DNA of 64,000 nucleotides from Marinomonas aquimarina (GTDB lineage: Bacteria; Pseudomonadota; Gammaproteobacteria; Pseudomonadales; Marinomonadaceae), in assembly GCF_900089755.1 (NCBI RefSeq), contig NZ_FLOC01000005.1, positions 1-64,000 on the forward strand, read 5' to 3'. Under the pieces are notes generated by a model, which saw only the letters and a program-made list of their open reading frames with translations, was not told the origin of the DNA and made no database searches. Every line of letters begins with the position of its first letter. Positions within the stretch are counted from its first letter, which is position 1. Positions 43,405 to 55,166 of this stretch are shown here, in pieces. The translations under genes and the position numbers were made by a program.

Positions 43405-44868
43405 ATGAGCTGGCGAAACAATAAAACCAACCCTTATTTAACCTATGCTGTGATACTGTTTTTCATCTTTGATGGCACCGCATTGGGTCTCAATATTTGG
43501 CTCACGCAACGGGTCCAAAACCAGACCATAGAACTCAACCTAGCGGGCCGCCAACGCATGCTATCCCAGAAAATGGTCAAGGAATTTCTTTACGCACCAC
43601 CAGGGGCTGCGACACCTGACTTACGCGAAAAACTGAGTCAAACAGTCAATTTGTTTGATCGCACCTTGAATGCATTTCGCATGGGGGGCACCACCCTTGA
43701 TACCGATGGCAACCTTGTTACTCTCAACACGTTTAACAACCGTCATTATTTTGAGCTTGTTGAAAAAGCGTGGGGCACTTGGGTGCCGATGCGGCAGGAT
43801 TTAAACAACTATACCAAGACACCAACGGCTGAGCTGTTTTTACGTATCAACCAACGACTGGATGCACAAAGCACTCTACTGTTGAATTACATGAATGAGC
43901 TGGCGCTGGCGATTGAAACCCAAGCCCGTTATGAAACCGGGCAAATCCGCTTACTACAGACCATTGCACTTATTTTGGGCATGCTCAATTTCGTTGCCGC
44001 GTTTTGGTTATACCGCCTGCGTCTACAAGCGTTGGAACAGGAACAGTCTTTGATCGACTCGTTATTGAACAGCATGCCTTCGGCGATGGTGTTCACTGAT
44101 GATCAAGGCCATCTTATTCAAGCCAACCCTAAGTTTACCGCACTGCTAGGCTTGGATTTAGACAGCGCGGCACAACATAAGATAGAAGACCTGATCATTC
44201 CCTACCCCGATAAGCAAGGCATCTGGCAGTTGTCTTTTCTGGCCACCCATCGCGCCATTGTGAAAGTCGAGAAAACCAGCGCCTATCAAGACGACAAGCA
44301 CTTGATAGTATGGCGCATCGAAGATGTCAGTGAAGACTTTGCCGAGCGCGAGCAGCTGTCTAGCCTTGCCTATAAAGACCCTCTCACAGGCTTAGACAAC
44401 CGTATGGCGTTTGAAGAGCATTTCAACCAGCAAAATCAGCTTGCGTGCAGCGATCACTTATACGCTTTAATGTTTCTAGATTTGAATAACTTCAAGCAAA
44501 TCAACGATACGTTTGGTCACAATAAGGGCGACATGATCCTTCGAGAAGTAGGCTTTCGCTTGAAGCAATTTGTCAGCGACAGCTTCCACATTGCCCGTTA
44601 CGGTGGCGATGAGTTCATTCTACTGCTGCAAAATATACGCGATGAAGAAAGCGCTATCGCCAAGGCGGAATACTTGGTTGAATCCTTAAAGGCGCCCTAC
44701 TATGTGGGCAGTGAGATCCTCTATATTGATGCCAGCATCGGCATCACCACCTTTACAGGTAAACAGTCCAATACCACTAAAATTATCTCAAAAGCCGACA
44801 AAGCCATGTATCAGGCGAAGAAGAATCATAACGGCCACAATGTCCACCTTATCCAGTGGGAAGGCTAG
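43405..44868 (+). CDS. Membrane diguanylate cyclase with PilJ-type sensor and PAS
   Basis: About 487 residues. A first membrane helix (Y-A-V-I-L-F-F-I-F) is followed by a periplasmic PilJ/NarX-type sensor with N-L-A-G-R-Q-R-M-L-S-Q-K, a second membrane helix near 190-210, a PAS-like segment (M-P-S-A-M-V-F-T-D-D-Q-G) and a GGDEF domain with an intact G-G-D-E-F motif. It should make cyclic di-GMP in response to a signal. No RxxD inhibitory site precedes the motif, so product inhibition is probably absent. ATG 43405 has GGAG upstream and is preferred over the in-frame ATG 43360. It is a single-gene unit. Confidence 0.9.
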   Translation: MSWRNNKTNPYLTYAVILFFIFDGTALGLNIWLTQRVQNQTIELNLAGRQRMLSQKMVKEFLYAPPGAATPDLREKLSQTVNLFDRTLNAFRMGGTTLDTDGNLVTLNTFNNRHYFELVEKAWGTWVPMRQDLNNYTKTPTAELFLRINQRLDAQSTLLLNYMNELALAIETQARYETGQIRLLQTIALILGMLNFVAAFWLYRLRLQALEQEQSLIDSLLNSMPSAMVFTDDQGHLIQANPKFTALLGLDLDSAAQHKIEDLIIPYPDKQGIWQLSFLATHRAIVKVEKTSAYQDDKHLIVWRIEDVSEDFAEREQLSSLAYKDPLTGLDNRMAFEEHFNQQNQLACSDHLYALMFLDLNNFKQINDTFGHNKGDMILREVGFRLKQFVSDSFHIARYGGDEFILLLQNIRDEESAIAKAEYLVESLKAPYYVGSEILYIDASIGITTFTGKQSNTTKIISKADKAMYQAKKNHNGHNVHLIQWEG

Positions 44869-44891
44869 AACAGAAGGCATACACCACCTCA

Positions 44892-44924
44892 TTTAGTGCC
44901 CTAACATGGTATTAAGGCACTAAA
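44892..44924 (+). terminator. Hairpin after the GGDEF gene
   Basis: TTTAGTGCC (44892-44900) and GGCACTAAA (44916-44924) form a 9-bp stem with a 15-nt loop, 24 bp after the stop. There is no clear U-run, so termination is only likely. Confidence 0.45.
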
Positions 44925-45014
44925 ATGCAACAGTGCGTTTCATTGCTTTTGAGCACCCTCTAATATACATTGATAGCCATTCTCACTTAACAAATACAAC
45001 ACACAGGAGAGGAC

Positions 45015-45761
45015 ATGGCCAAGCCCACACCACGCCTACTTAAGGTTCTGCGCAAAGAATTTGTCACCACTAATATGCTTCGAGTCACACTGGGTGGCGA
45101 TGGCTTAGCCGACTTCCCTGAACATCAAGAAAGTGGTTACGTCAAACTGATGTTTCCCACTACCGATGGCAAACACTTGATGCGCACCTACACCATCCGC
45201 CAACAACGCTCTGATGAGCTGGACATTGATTTTGCCATTCATGGTGATTCAGGTGTGGCATGTCATTGGGCCCTACACGCACAAGCGGGCGATGAAATCT
45301 TAGTGGGAGGGCCAGGTCCTAAGAAGCTGATCTCTGAAGACGCCGATTGGATGATTTTTGTTGGTGACATGACATCGCTGCCTGCGATCAGCGTTAACTT
45401 GGCGCAGCTGCCAAGTGATACGCGCGGTTACGCTATTTTAGAAGTGCAAAGTGACGATGATATCCAAACGCTGTCTAAGCCTGAAGGTGTCGAACTACGC
45501 TGGATTGTTAATGCCCACCCTGGAGCAGACAGCCAATCGCTACTTGAACACGTTAAAGCCTTGTCTTGGCTGGAAGGCGATGTGGCGATTTGGGCCGCCT
45601 GTGAATTCAGCTCAATGCGTGCCCTACGTGCTTACTTCAAAGGGCGTGATGAGGTCAGTAAAGGCAATCTTTATGTCTCAAGCTACTGGAAACATGGCTT
45701 GAATGAAGACCAGCACAAAGTCGAAAAGCGCCAAGATTTAGACGATAACGAAGCGGCCTAA
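45015..45761 (+). CDS. Siderophore-interacting protein (FAD ferric-siderophore reductase)
   Basis: A 248-residue protein of the SIP/ViuB family: FAD-binding R-T-Y-T-I-R near residue 60, H-G-D-S-G-V-A-C-H-W-A near 80-90, and a C-terminal pyridine-nucleotide domain with W-A-A-C-E-F-S-S-M-R-A-L-R. These cytoplasmic enzymes release iron from imported ferric siderophores by reduction. No siderophore transport or Fur gene lies beside it, and no Fur box stands out upstream. A good AGGAGAGG ribosome site fixes the start. Confidence 0.9.
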   Translation: MAKPTPRLLKVLRKEFVTTNMLRVTLGGDGLADFPEHQESGYVKLMFPTTDGKHLMRTYTIRQQRSDELDIDFAIHGDSGVACHWALHAQAGDEILVGGPGPKKLISEDADWMIFVGDMTSLPAISVNLAQLPSDTRGYAILEVQSDDDIQTLSKPEGVELRWIVNAHPGADSQSLLEHVKALSWLEGDVAIWAACEFSSMRALRAYFKGRDEVSKGNLYVSSYWKHGLNEDQHKVEKRQDLDDNEAA

Positions 45762-45766
45762 TGGTG

Positions 45767-45801
45767 CAGGTTCAGTGCTGCTCAAGCAAGCGCTGAACCT
45801 G
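45767..45801. terminator. Hairpin between convergent SIP and GFA genes
   Basis: CAGGTTCAGTGCT (45767-45779) and AGCGCTGAACCTG (45789-45801) form a 13-bp stem with one wobble and a 9-nt loop. The genes converge here, so it may stop transcription from both sides, although the U-runs are weak. Confidence 0.6.
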
Positions 45802-45805
45802 TTAT

Positions 45806-46213
45806 TTACGGCTGCTTGTCAAACACCTTCACGCCTTCAGGAATTTGATACCAATCCTGCTTTTCACTGACCCATACATGAGCCGTCGGCTGAATGATAC
45901 GAGTATCACTGAGGTTTGAGGGCTTAAGCTTGATCGCAGAAGGGTTAGCTGGGTCATAATGGTAAATACGATTGCCACAGGTTGGACAAAATTTGGCGGC
46001 CGAAGTGTTACCACTTTCAGCTTTACGCGACCAATCTTGCAACGCCCCTTGGATATCTAGATCTGCGGCGTCCACCATGGCCGTAATACTAAATGCGCTG
46101 GTTGAGAGTTTTTGACACTCCTTACAGTGACAGGCCACCACCATTTTCGGGGCTGCCAACAGGCGATAAGTGACACCACCGCATTGGCAGCTACCAGAGA
46201 TTGGATATTGCAT
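45806..46213 (-). CDS. GFA family zinc protein (CENP-V/GFA domain)
   Basis: A 135-residue protein with the GFA/CENP-V zinc pattern: G-S-C-Q-C-G-G-V-x-Y near the N terminus, C-H-C-K-E-C-Q in the middle and F-C-P-T-C-G-N towards the end. Family members include S-(hydroxymethyl)glutathione synthase, but most homologues have unproven activity. fdhA, at 58.4 kb, is far away and glutathione-independent, so a shared formaldehyde pathway is not implied. Confidence 0.88.
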   Translation of the reverse strand: MQYPISGSCQCGGVTYRLLAAPKMVVACHCKECQKLSTSAFSITAMVDAADLDIQGALQDWSRKAESGNTSAAKFCPTCGNRIYHYDPANPSAIKLKPSNLSDTRIIQPTAHVWVSEKQDWYQIPEGVKVFDKQP

Positions 46214-46424
46214 AACAGACTATACCTCTACAAGTGAAACACACATTAATGTAGCGCTGGAAACAAACAGCGTTTAAGGAACCCGATGCCTACTTTCCCC
46301 TAGTATTTGACTGCTTAATAGGCAATTTGCACAACAGTGTGCAAAACAAATATTGGTCATTGCTCAATGCCAAGCCTTTCCATTATTCTCGAATAAAACA
46401 GCATCAGATTAAACAGGAGCCTTT

Positions 46425-46892
46425 ATGAAGATCATCATTCGCAAAAAGCACTTAGGCTCTTTGTCATCGCTGCTCATGCTCTCGCTGTTTCACCCCTCAG
46501 CCAGTGCTGAAACCGATAACAATGCTGCGCGTAATGCTCCTTCTTATGCAGTACATTCAGCCAACGAAATTCAGCTTGATCGCGATACGACCGCCCTAAA
46601 AGTGCATTGGCACACCTCAGGTGCACTTCATCCCCAGTCTTCAGACATGCAGCATGTCGCTTACAAAACTGACATTTCAAAGGCCTTTAACGAGTATTAT
46701 CTGGCCTTACATGCGCTGGAAGAAGACTATCAAGACAAGGTCGACGACGTGCTCGATGAATACGAGCAAAACGTAAAAACCGCCCAACTACTACAACAGG
46801 CTAAGAAAAGTGCGCAATGCCTGCTCACTAAGCTGAAGCAGCAACACCACGCTGACCGCGAAGCCTTAAAGCTGAAACATCACATCAGCTAG
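46425..46892 (+). CDS. Unknown exported protein
   Basis: A 155-residue protein with a signal peptide (basic start, hydrophobic L-S-S-L-L-M-L-S-L-F, cleavage probably after A-S-A near residue 28). The mature part is highly charged and predicted helical, with a likely coiled coil near residues 95-150 (repeated E/D/K with Leu). No family is recognised. AGGAG precedes the start. Its end overlaps by 4 bp with the convergent GGDEF gene. Confidence 0.65.
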   Translation: MKIIIRKKHLGSLSSLLMLSLFHPSASAETDNNAARNAPSYAVHSANEIQLDRDTTALKVHWHTSGALHPQSSDMQHVAYKTDISKAFNEYYLALHALEEDYQDKVDDVLDEYEQNVKTAQLLQQAKKSAQCLLTKLKQQHHADREALKLKHHIS

Positions 46893-48022
46893 GCTTCTTC
46901 ATGACTCACAAATTCGTCGACGACGCGGTTGCGGCCATGTTGTTTGGCAACATATAGCAGTTGATCTACTTTTTTGATCAACTCATCCACTGAATACTCG
47001 CGTTGCTCCAACATATACACCCCCACGCTGACCGTGAGTATGCCTGTGGTGCTTTTGGGGTGATGGATATTTAAATCCTGCACGGCGGCCAGCATTTGCT
47101 CAGCTAACTTCACCACTTCGGCGTGGCTTTGACCGTGATTGACGATAAAAAATTCTTCACCACCAAAACGAAAATGCTCAGTATGACCCGGTAATAATGC
47201 ATTGACTGCCGCAGTGACATCTCGTAGGGCATCATCACCGGCGACATGGCCAAAGGTATCGTTAAACTGCTTAAAGTGATCAATGTCGTAAAACACCAAG
47301 CCTACCGTGTTTTGACTATCCGGCCACTCACTGACTAGGTTCTCTAAGCTCTCATGCAAGGCCATACGGTTGTAGGTGGACGTCAGGTGATCCGTCATAG
47401 CACGGTTTTGCCAGGCTTTCTTTTCCGTTTCGCTCTTATGCCCACGACGATGCTGTAGCTCTAACAGGAACCACAACATAATTGCCAACGCATAGACCAC
47501 GATGATGCCAACGTTCATCCAGAATTGATTGCTTCTTGAGGCCACCAAGGCCCGCTCAATCATATTGGCTTTTAGTTCATTTTGATTGCGGTTAATAAGA
47601 CTGTAGCAACTCAGCACTTGCGACAACTCATCAAACAAAAACGGCTGATTACCGCCCTCTGCCACCCGCTCTCGTAGCAGCAAAATTTGCTCAAGACTGA
47701 TGGAGACACAGGCATAACGCTCTAGGTAACGGCCGACATTTAAGTAAGCATAGGCAAGATCCAGCTGCTCCAAGGCCCTGGCGCGTAAGTCATCGCGGTC
47801 ACTCGGCTCAGACTGCAAGGGTTCCATCAGTGGCAAAACGTTTAACAGATAGCTTTGTGAACGTTCCGACAAGGCCTGATCATAAAGACCATGGTCACGA
47901 TTAAAAATGGCTCGCAGTGAGTCATCAAAACGCACCGTATTTAACAGTGCTAAGGTGAGGGTAAAGACAACGGATAATAACGTAAGACTGATAAAGCTAA
48001 GGGTTCGTGACGGTTTATTCAT
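46889..48022 (-). CDS. Diguanylate cyclase (GGEEF) with periplasmic sensor domain
   Basis: About 377 residues. A membrane helix (L-S-F-I-S-L-T-L-L-S-V-V-F) begins the protein, a periplasmic helical region of about 130 residues follows, then a second helix (I-I-V-V-Y-A-L-A-I-M-L-W-F) and a GGDEF domain with the active variant G-G-E-E-F. No RxxD inhibitory site is visible. ATG 48022 lies inside the end of the upstream gene (ATGAATAA overlap) and has GAGG before it, so synthesis is coupled to the exported SUOX-like protein. The two may form a sensor and cyclase unit. Confidence 0.9.
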   Translation of the reverse strand: MNKPSRTLSFISLTLLSVVFTLTLALLNTVRFDDSLRAIFNRDHGLYDQALSERSQSYLLNVLPLMEPLQSEPSDRDDLRARALEQLDLAYAYLNVGRYLERYACVSISLEQILLLRERVAEGGNQPFLFDELSQVLSCYSLINRNQNELKANMIERALVASRSNQFWMNVGIIVVYALAIMLWFLLELQHRRGHKSETEKKAWQNRAMTDHLTSTYNRMALHESLENLVSEWPDSQNTVGLVFYDIDHFKQFNDTFGHVAGDDALRDVTAAVNALLPGHTEHFRFGGEEFFIVNHGQSHAEVVKLAEQMLAAVQDLNIHHPKSTTGILTVSVGVYMLEQREYSVDELIKKVDQLLYVAKQHGRNRVVDEFVSHEEA

Positions 48023-48470
48023 CCACGACCTCAATTTGCTTTATCATCCATACCCAGTCATCAAACAAAGAAATATTTTTAGGGTCGCGACCGCCTAAGT
48101 CCGTTTCAATTAAGCGTAACGGGCCGTGATTACGAATCGTGAGCGCCTCACCATTCTCTTTGACCACCAGCATTAGGCTACGCTCATCAATATTCTGTAA
48201 GCTCAGGTCATAGCCATCAATGGCGATAAAACGCGCTGCTGTCACTTGCGCCCCCAGTGCTTGCTGTAAGAAATCGGACAGCATGTAGCCCTCAAAAAGA
48301 ACATTTTGTCGCCGAAACGGAGCGTACATTTCATGACTAACATTGGCATCTGCCAATAGTTGCGAGGTACTGATATCAACTTGCTGTTTACCATTGACCA
48401 GCGTTAATGCAAAAACATGACTGCTTAAAGCCATTAGCCCGATACAACAGAACACTACGATGGCTTTCAT
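48015..48470 (-). CDS. Exported molybdopterin-domain-like (SUOX-fold) protein
   Basis: A 151-residue protein with a signal peptide (cleavage after V-F-A near residue 21). The remainder resembles the small domain of sulfite-oxidase-like proteins: L-S-D-F-L-Q-Q-A-L-G-A, I-D-G-Y-D-L-S-L-Q and G-P-L-R-L-I-E-T-D-L-G-G. No conserved Cys ligand for molybdenum is seen, so it may bind no cofactor. Its last bases overlap the start of the diguanylate cyclase, which suggests that it senses a periplasmic ligand for that enzyme; this is inference. Confidence 0.65.
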   Translation of the reverse strand: MKAIVVFCCIGLMALSSHVFALTLVNGKQQVDISTSQLLADANVSHEMYAPFRRQNVLFEGYMLSDFLQQALGAQVTAARFIAIDGYDLSLQNIDERSLMLVVKENGEALTIRNHGPLRLIETDLGGRDPKNISLFDDWVWMIKQIEVVDE

Positions 48471-48493
48471 GATTGGGAAGTCCTTTTAATAAT

Positions 48494-48526
48494 AAAATCA
48501 GGACACGCCTAACGCGCCCTGATTTT
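48494..48526 (-). terminator. Terminator after fadA
   Basis: On the minus strand AAAATCAGG pairs with CCTGATTTT (plus 48518-48526 and 48494-48502) around a short GC-rich interior, followed by TTATT. It lies 35 bp past the fadA stop. Confidence 0.6.
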
Positions 48527-48560
48527 TAGCGATCAACTAACTTTCGGCAACCCCTTTACA

Positions 48561-51913
<3,353 letters not shown>

Positions 51914-51985
51914 AATCGCCTCCACCTTTTATTTTTCTAGCATGAGCACGTGATCGCGCCATGCGCGCGGATATCCTGTTAGGTA

Positions 51986-52023
51986 CTTTAAGCTTAGAGA
52001 GATGGCGTCTTTCCTCAATAACA
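51986..52023 (-). promoter_or_regulatory. Conserved promoter element of fadBA
   Basis: CTTTAAGCTT (51986-51995), 9 bp, then GCGTCTTTCCTCAATAACA (52005-52023). The same two blocks with the same 9-bp gap recur at 57029-57067, above the acyl-CoA dehydrogenase gene. On the minus strand TTGAGG could be the -35 and the AAGCTT region the -10. The element begins 73 bp from the fadB start. It may include the site of a common fatty-acid regulator. Confidence 0.6.
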
Positions 52024-52090
52024 AAAAAGACTCTGTTTAGTGACATTTTGTACCATGCTCCCCTTCATCCACCGGTTACAGATACAAAAA

Positions 52091-52112
52091 CGCCCTAAGG
52101 TAAGTTAGGGCG
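52091..52112 (-). terminator. Terminator of the enoyl-CoA hydratase gene
   Basis: CGCCCTAA (52091-52098) pairs with TTAGGGCG (52105-52112) in an 8-bp stem with a 6-nt loop; on the minus strand TTTTTGT follows. It lies 85 bp past the stop of the gene at 52197. Confidence 0.85.
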
Positions 52113-52196
52113 CAAAATGGTCGAAAAACCAAGGTGGATTAAGGAGTACGATTACATACAATTAACAGTCTAGTTCAGATTTCCAAGAATACCAGC

Positions 52197-52949
52197 TTAA
52201 GCCTCTTTGCTGAGGAAGCGGCGAAACTGATCCTGAGCTTCACTCGAAACAAGACGGTCTTTGAAGATACGACCTTCACGCATCAGCGCCATCTGAATAT
52301 CATCAATGGTGCGACATTTTAGTAAGTCCTTAGACAGCAACACCGCCTCGCTCGGCAGCTCAGACAGCCGCTCTGCGTATTTTTGTGCTAAGCACAATGA
52401 CTCCTTGGGCTCACATAGATGATTCACCATCCCCAGTTGATAGGCCATCTCCGCATCGATGGGCTCACCAAACATCAGCATTTCAAACGCTTTTTGGTGG
52501 CCTACAATTCTCGGCAGTAGAAAGCTTGACGCGGCTTCGGGCACCAAACCTAGTTGCACAAAGGGAAACACGAACTGGGTATTGCGGGCAGTAAACACCA
52601 TATCGCAATGCAACATCATGGTCGCGGCCACCCCCACTGCCCAGCCTTCTACACAGCCGATCAGTGGTTTTTTATAGCTCGTCAGGGCTTGTAGAAACGA
52701 CATCACTGGCGCCATTTTTTCCGGCGTATGGGAGATTTCCAAAAAGTCATTGATGTCATTGCCAGAAGAAAAGTCCGGCCCCACCCCCGTCAAGATAGTC
52801 ACCTTAATGTCATCATCCAGCTCGGCGTGATGCAGCGCATCGCTAAGAGCCTGATACATATCCACGGTGATCGCATTTTTCTTTTCCGGACGGTTTAACG
52901 AAAGGATCTGAATTCCCTGTTCTACCTTTTCGCTGATGTGCTCCGTCAT
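52197..52949 (-). CDS. Enoyl-CoA hydratase/isomerase family protein
   Basis: A 250-residue crotonase: oxyanion-hole segments N-R-P-E-K-K-N-A-I near residue 20 and S-S-G-N-D-I-N-D-F near 65, then G-C-V-E-G-W-A-V-G-V-A-A-T near 105. A Glu at the usual catalytic position of classical hydratases is not obvious, so isomerase or other CoA chemistry is possible. ATG 52949 has GGAGAG before it. It sits between fadBA and fadD and is probably part of fatty-acid breakdown, but as a separate transcription unit. Confidence 0.85.
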   Translation of the reverse strand: MTEHISEKVEQGIQILSLNRPEKKNAITVDMYQALSDALHHAELDDDIKVTILTGVGPDFSSGNDINDFLEISHTPEKMAPVMSFLQALTSYKKPLIGCVEGWAVGVAATMMLHCDMVFTARNTQFVFPFVQLGLVPEAASSFLLPRIVGHQKAFEMLMFGEPIDAEMAYQLGMVNHLCEPKESLCLAQKYAERLSELPSEAVLLSKDLLKCRTIDDIQMALMREGRIFKDRLVSSEAQDQFRRFLSKEA

Positions 52950-53048
52950 GCTGCTCTCCACAATAAATCGTTGCCTGATGATGACTACCCTTGGATAGTA
53001 TCTTGTTTGCTAAGGTATCAAACGCTCTGATTGCGCCAAGATAACTTT

Positions 53049-54731
53049 TTACTGCTCTGGCTCACGCAGTGCGCGGCGCAGAATCTTACCAACATTGGTT
53101 TTTGGTAACTCCTGACGGACTTCGTATTGCTTGGGAACCTTATAAGCAGCCAGATTCTCTTTACAGAGATCGTGCATGGCTTTCTCATCAAGTGTTGCCC
53201 CCTCTCGAAGCACTAGAAACACCTTCACTGCTTCACCGGTTTTGTCATCGTCAACGCCAATGGCGGCGGCTTCCAACACACTTGGGTGTTGCGTGATCAC
53301 ATCTTCGACTTCAGTCGGGTAGACATTAAAACCTGACACAATAATCAGATCTTTTGCTCGATCAACGATACTTAAATAGCCATCTTCTTGCTGCGTCGCA
53401 ATGTCCCCAGTAATGAGATAGCCATCATCTGTCATCACTTCTTTGGTCGCTTGCTCCCGTTGCCAATAACCACGCATCACCTGCGGCCCTTTGACACACA
53501 ACATGCCAGGTTCACCGAGTGCTACCTTATTGCCCTGATCATCGATGATTTTCACTTCGGTGCAATCCACCGCCAAGCCAATGGTGCCAATCTGCTCTTT
53601 GCCGATCGGGTTAAAAGCCACTACTGGCGATGTTTCGGTCAGACCATAGCCTTCTGAGACACTACAGCCGGTTGCCTCAAACCAGCGATCGGCTGCCGCA
53701 TGAGTCAGTGGCATACCACCTGAAGCCGTCAATTTTAACGCTGAGAAATCCACTTCTTTAAAGTCTTCACGGTTGCACAGGCCTGCAAACAGGGTATTTA
53801 GGCCGATAAAACCGGTAAAGCGCCACTTTTTCAGCTCTTTAACAAAGTTTGGCAGATCTCGTGGGTTTGGTATCAAAATAGAATGGGCGCCATACTCAAC
53901 CAGCGTCATGGCGTGTATCAGAAAGGCGTAGATATGATACAGAGGTAAGGGCGCGATAAAGATCTCTTGACCATCTTTAAGCAGGTAATCTAAGCGAATT
54001 TTCAGCTGGTGCATATTGGCAATCAGGTTAGCGTGGGTCAACATGGCACCCTTCGCGACCCCTGTTGTACCGCCTGTGTATTGCAACACAGCTAAGTCGG
54101 TACGTTTTAACGCAACAATATCAGGCGCATGCTGAGCTCCTAGCGCCAGCGCCTCATTCAGTGATTTCGCTTGCGGCAAATGATAAGCCGGCACCATTTT
54201 CTTAACGTATTTCACCACCGAGTTAATCAATAGGCGTTTAACCGGCGCATGAAAGTCCGCGATTTCCGTGACAATGACATGCTCTATCGATGTCTTTGAG
54301 AGAATTTTTTCGACATTGGCAGCCATATTGGCAAACACCACAACGGCCTTGACGCCCGCATCATTAAATTGGTGCTCAAGCTCATGGGGGGTATACAGGG
54401 GGTTGGTGTTCACCACAACCAACCCAGCCTGCATGGCGCCAAATACCACCACCGGAAACTGCACGACGTTCGGCAGCTGAACCGCGATGCGATCCCCTGG
54501 TTTTAAATCGGTGTGCCGTTGCAAATACGCGGTAAAAGCATCGGCTTTTTGCTTTAGCTCAGCGTAGCTAATGGTTCGCCCAACGCTGGTAAAAGCTGGC
54601 AAGTCGGCAAACTTCTGACAAGCCTCCGTCAATACATCAATAACGGATTCAAACCCTTTAGGGTTAAGCTGGTCAGGTATATAGGTGCCCGGTTCATAAT
54701 CCATGGATACTGCTACATCGTTGTTCTGCAT
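53049..54731 (-). CDS. fadD: Long-chain fatty acid CoA ligase
   Basis: A 560-residue ANL-superfamily ligase that activates fatty acids to acyl-CoA with ATP. Seen are the AMP-binding P-loop Q-Y-T-G-G-T-T-G-V-A-K-G-A near 215-227, G-Y-G-L-T-E-T-S near 360, the fatty-acyl D-R-A-K-D-L-I-I-V-S-G-F-N-V-Y-P near 440-455, and the C-terminal Lys in T-N-V-G-K-I-L-R-R. Length equals E. coli FadD (561). The shared fad element is not found upstream of it. Confidence 0.94.
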   Translation of the reverse strand: MQNNDVAVSMDYEPGTYIPDQLNPKGFESVIDVLTEACQKFADLPAFTSVGRTISYAELKQKADAFTAYLQRHTDLKPGDRIAVQLPNVVQFPVVVFGAMQAGLVVVNTNPLYTPHELEHQFNDAGVKAVVVFANMAANVEKILSKTSIEHVIVTEIADFHAPVKRLLINSVVKYVKKMVPAYHLPQAKSLNEALALGAQHAPDIVALKRTDLAVLQYTGGTTGVAKGAMLTHANLIANMHQLKIRLDYLLKDGQEIFIAPLPLYHIYAFLIHAMTLVEYGAHSILIPNPRDLPNFVKELKKWRFTGFIGLNTLFAGLCNREDFKEVDFSALKLTASGGMPLTHAAADRWFEATGCSVSEGYGLTETSPVVAFNPIGKEQIGTIGLAVDCTEVKIIDDQGNKVALGEPGMLCVKGPQVMRGYWQREQATKEVMTDDGYLITGDIATQQEDGYLSIVDRAKDLIIVSGFNVYPTEVEDVITQHPSVLEAAAIGVDDDKTGEAVKVFLVLREGATLDEKAMHDLCKENLAAYKVPKQYEVRQELPKTNVGKILRRALREPEQ

Positions 54732-54811
54732 AAAAAAGTCTCCGTTATTGTCGTTATATGGAGAGATTACAAATGTCTAATTCTGTGATGCCATATAACT
54801 GGCAAAGTTCA

Positions 54812-55126
54812 TCACACTGGGAATATTTGCGTCAGTTTTGTAGCCAACATAATATCACCATCGGCACGGATTCTGCCCTGCATAAATGCCTGCATGCCGT
54901 CTAATTCGCCAGTCATCACCTCAGACAGTGTTGCTGTGTCCATGCCTAAGGTCACCGTTGCGTCGTCGTGCTCACCTTGCTCTGCCACCGCACTGCCATC
55001 ACTGATGGTGACAAAGTAGGGCTCAGCATCGTCTAGCTCAAACTGAAATATAGCATCCATCTCGCTTGCAGCGATGGGATCGAAGCGATTAATCATAGTA
55101 TCGAAGATGTCTTTTGCTGTACCCAT
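54812..55126 (-). CDS. SCP2 sterol-binding domain protein
   Basis: A 104-residue protein made of one SCP2 domain: F-D-T-M-I-N-R-F, F-Q-F-E-L-D-D-A-E-P-Y-F-V-T-I and, near the end, M-T-G-E-L-D-G-M-Q-A-F-M-Q-G-R-I-R-A-D-G-D. SCP2 domains bind acyl-CoA or other lipids and may carry substrate to neighbouring enzymes. It lies between the acyl-CoA dehydrogenase gene (41 bp upstream) and fadD, in keeping with a lipid-carrier role in beta-oxidation. Confidence 0.9.
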   Translation of the reverse strand: MGTAKDIFDTMINRFDPIAASEMDAIFQFELDDAEPYFVTISDGSAVAEQGEHDDATVTLGMDTATLSEVMTGELDGMQAFMQGRIRADGDIMLATKLTQIFPV

Positions 55127-55166
55127 ATTGCTACCCTCTCATTCTGTTTAACTATTATGGTGTGCA

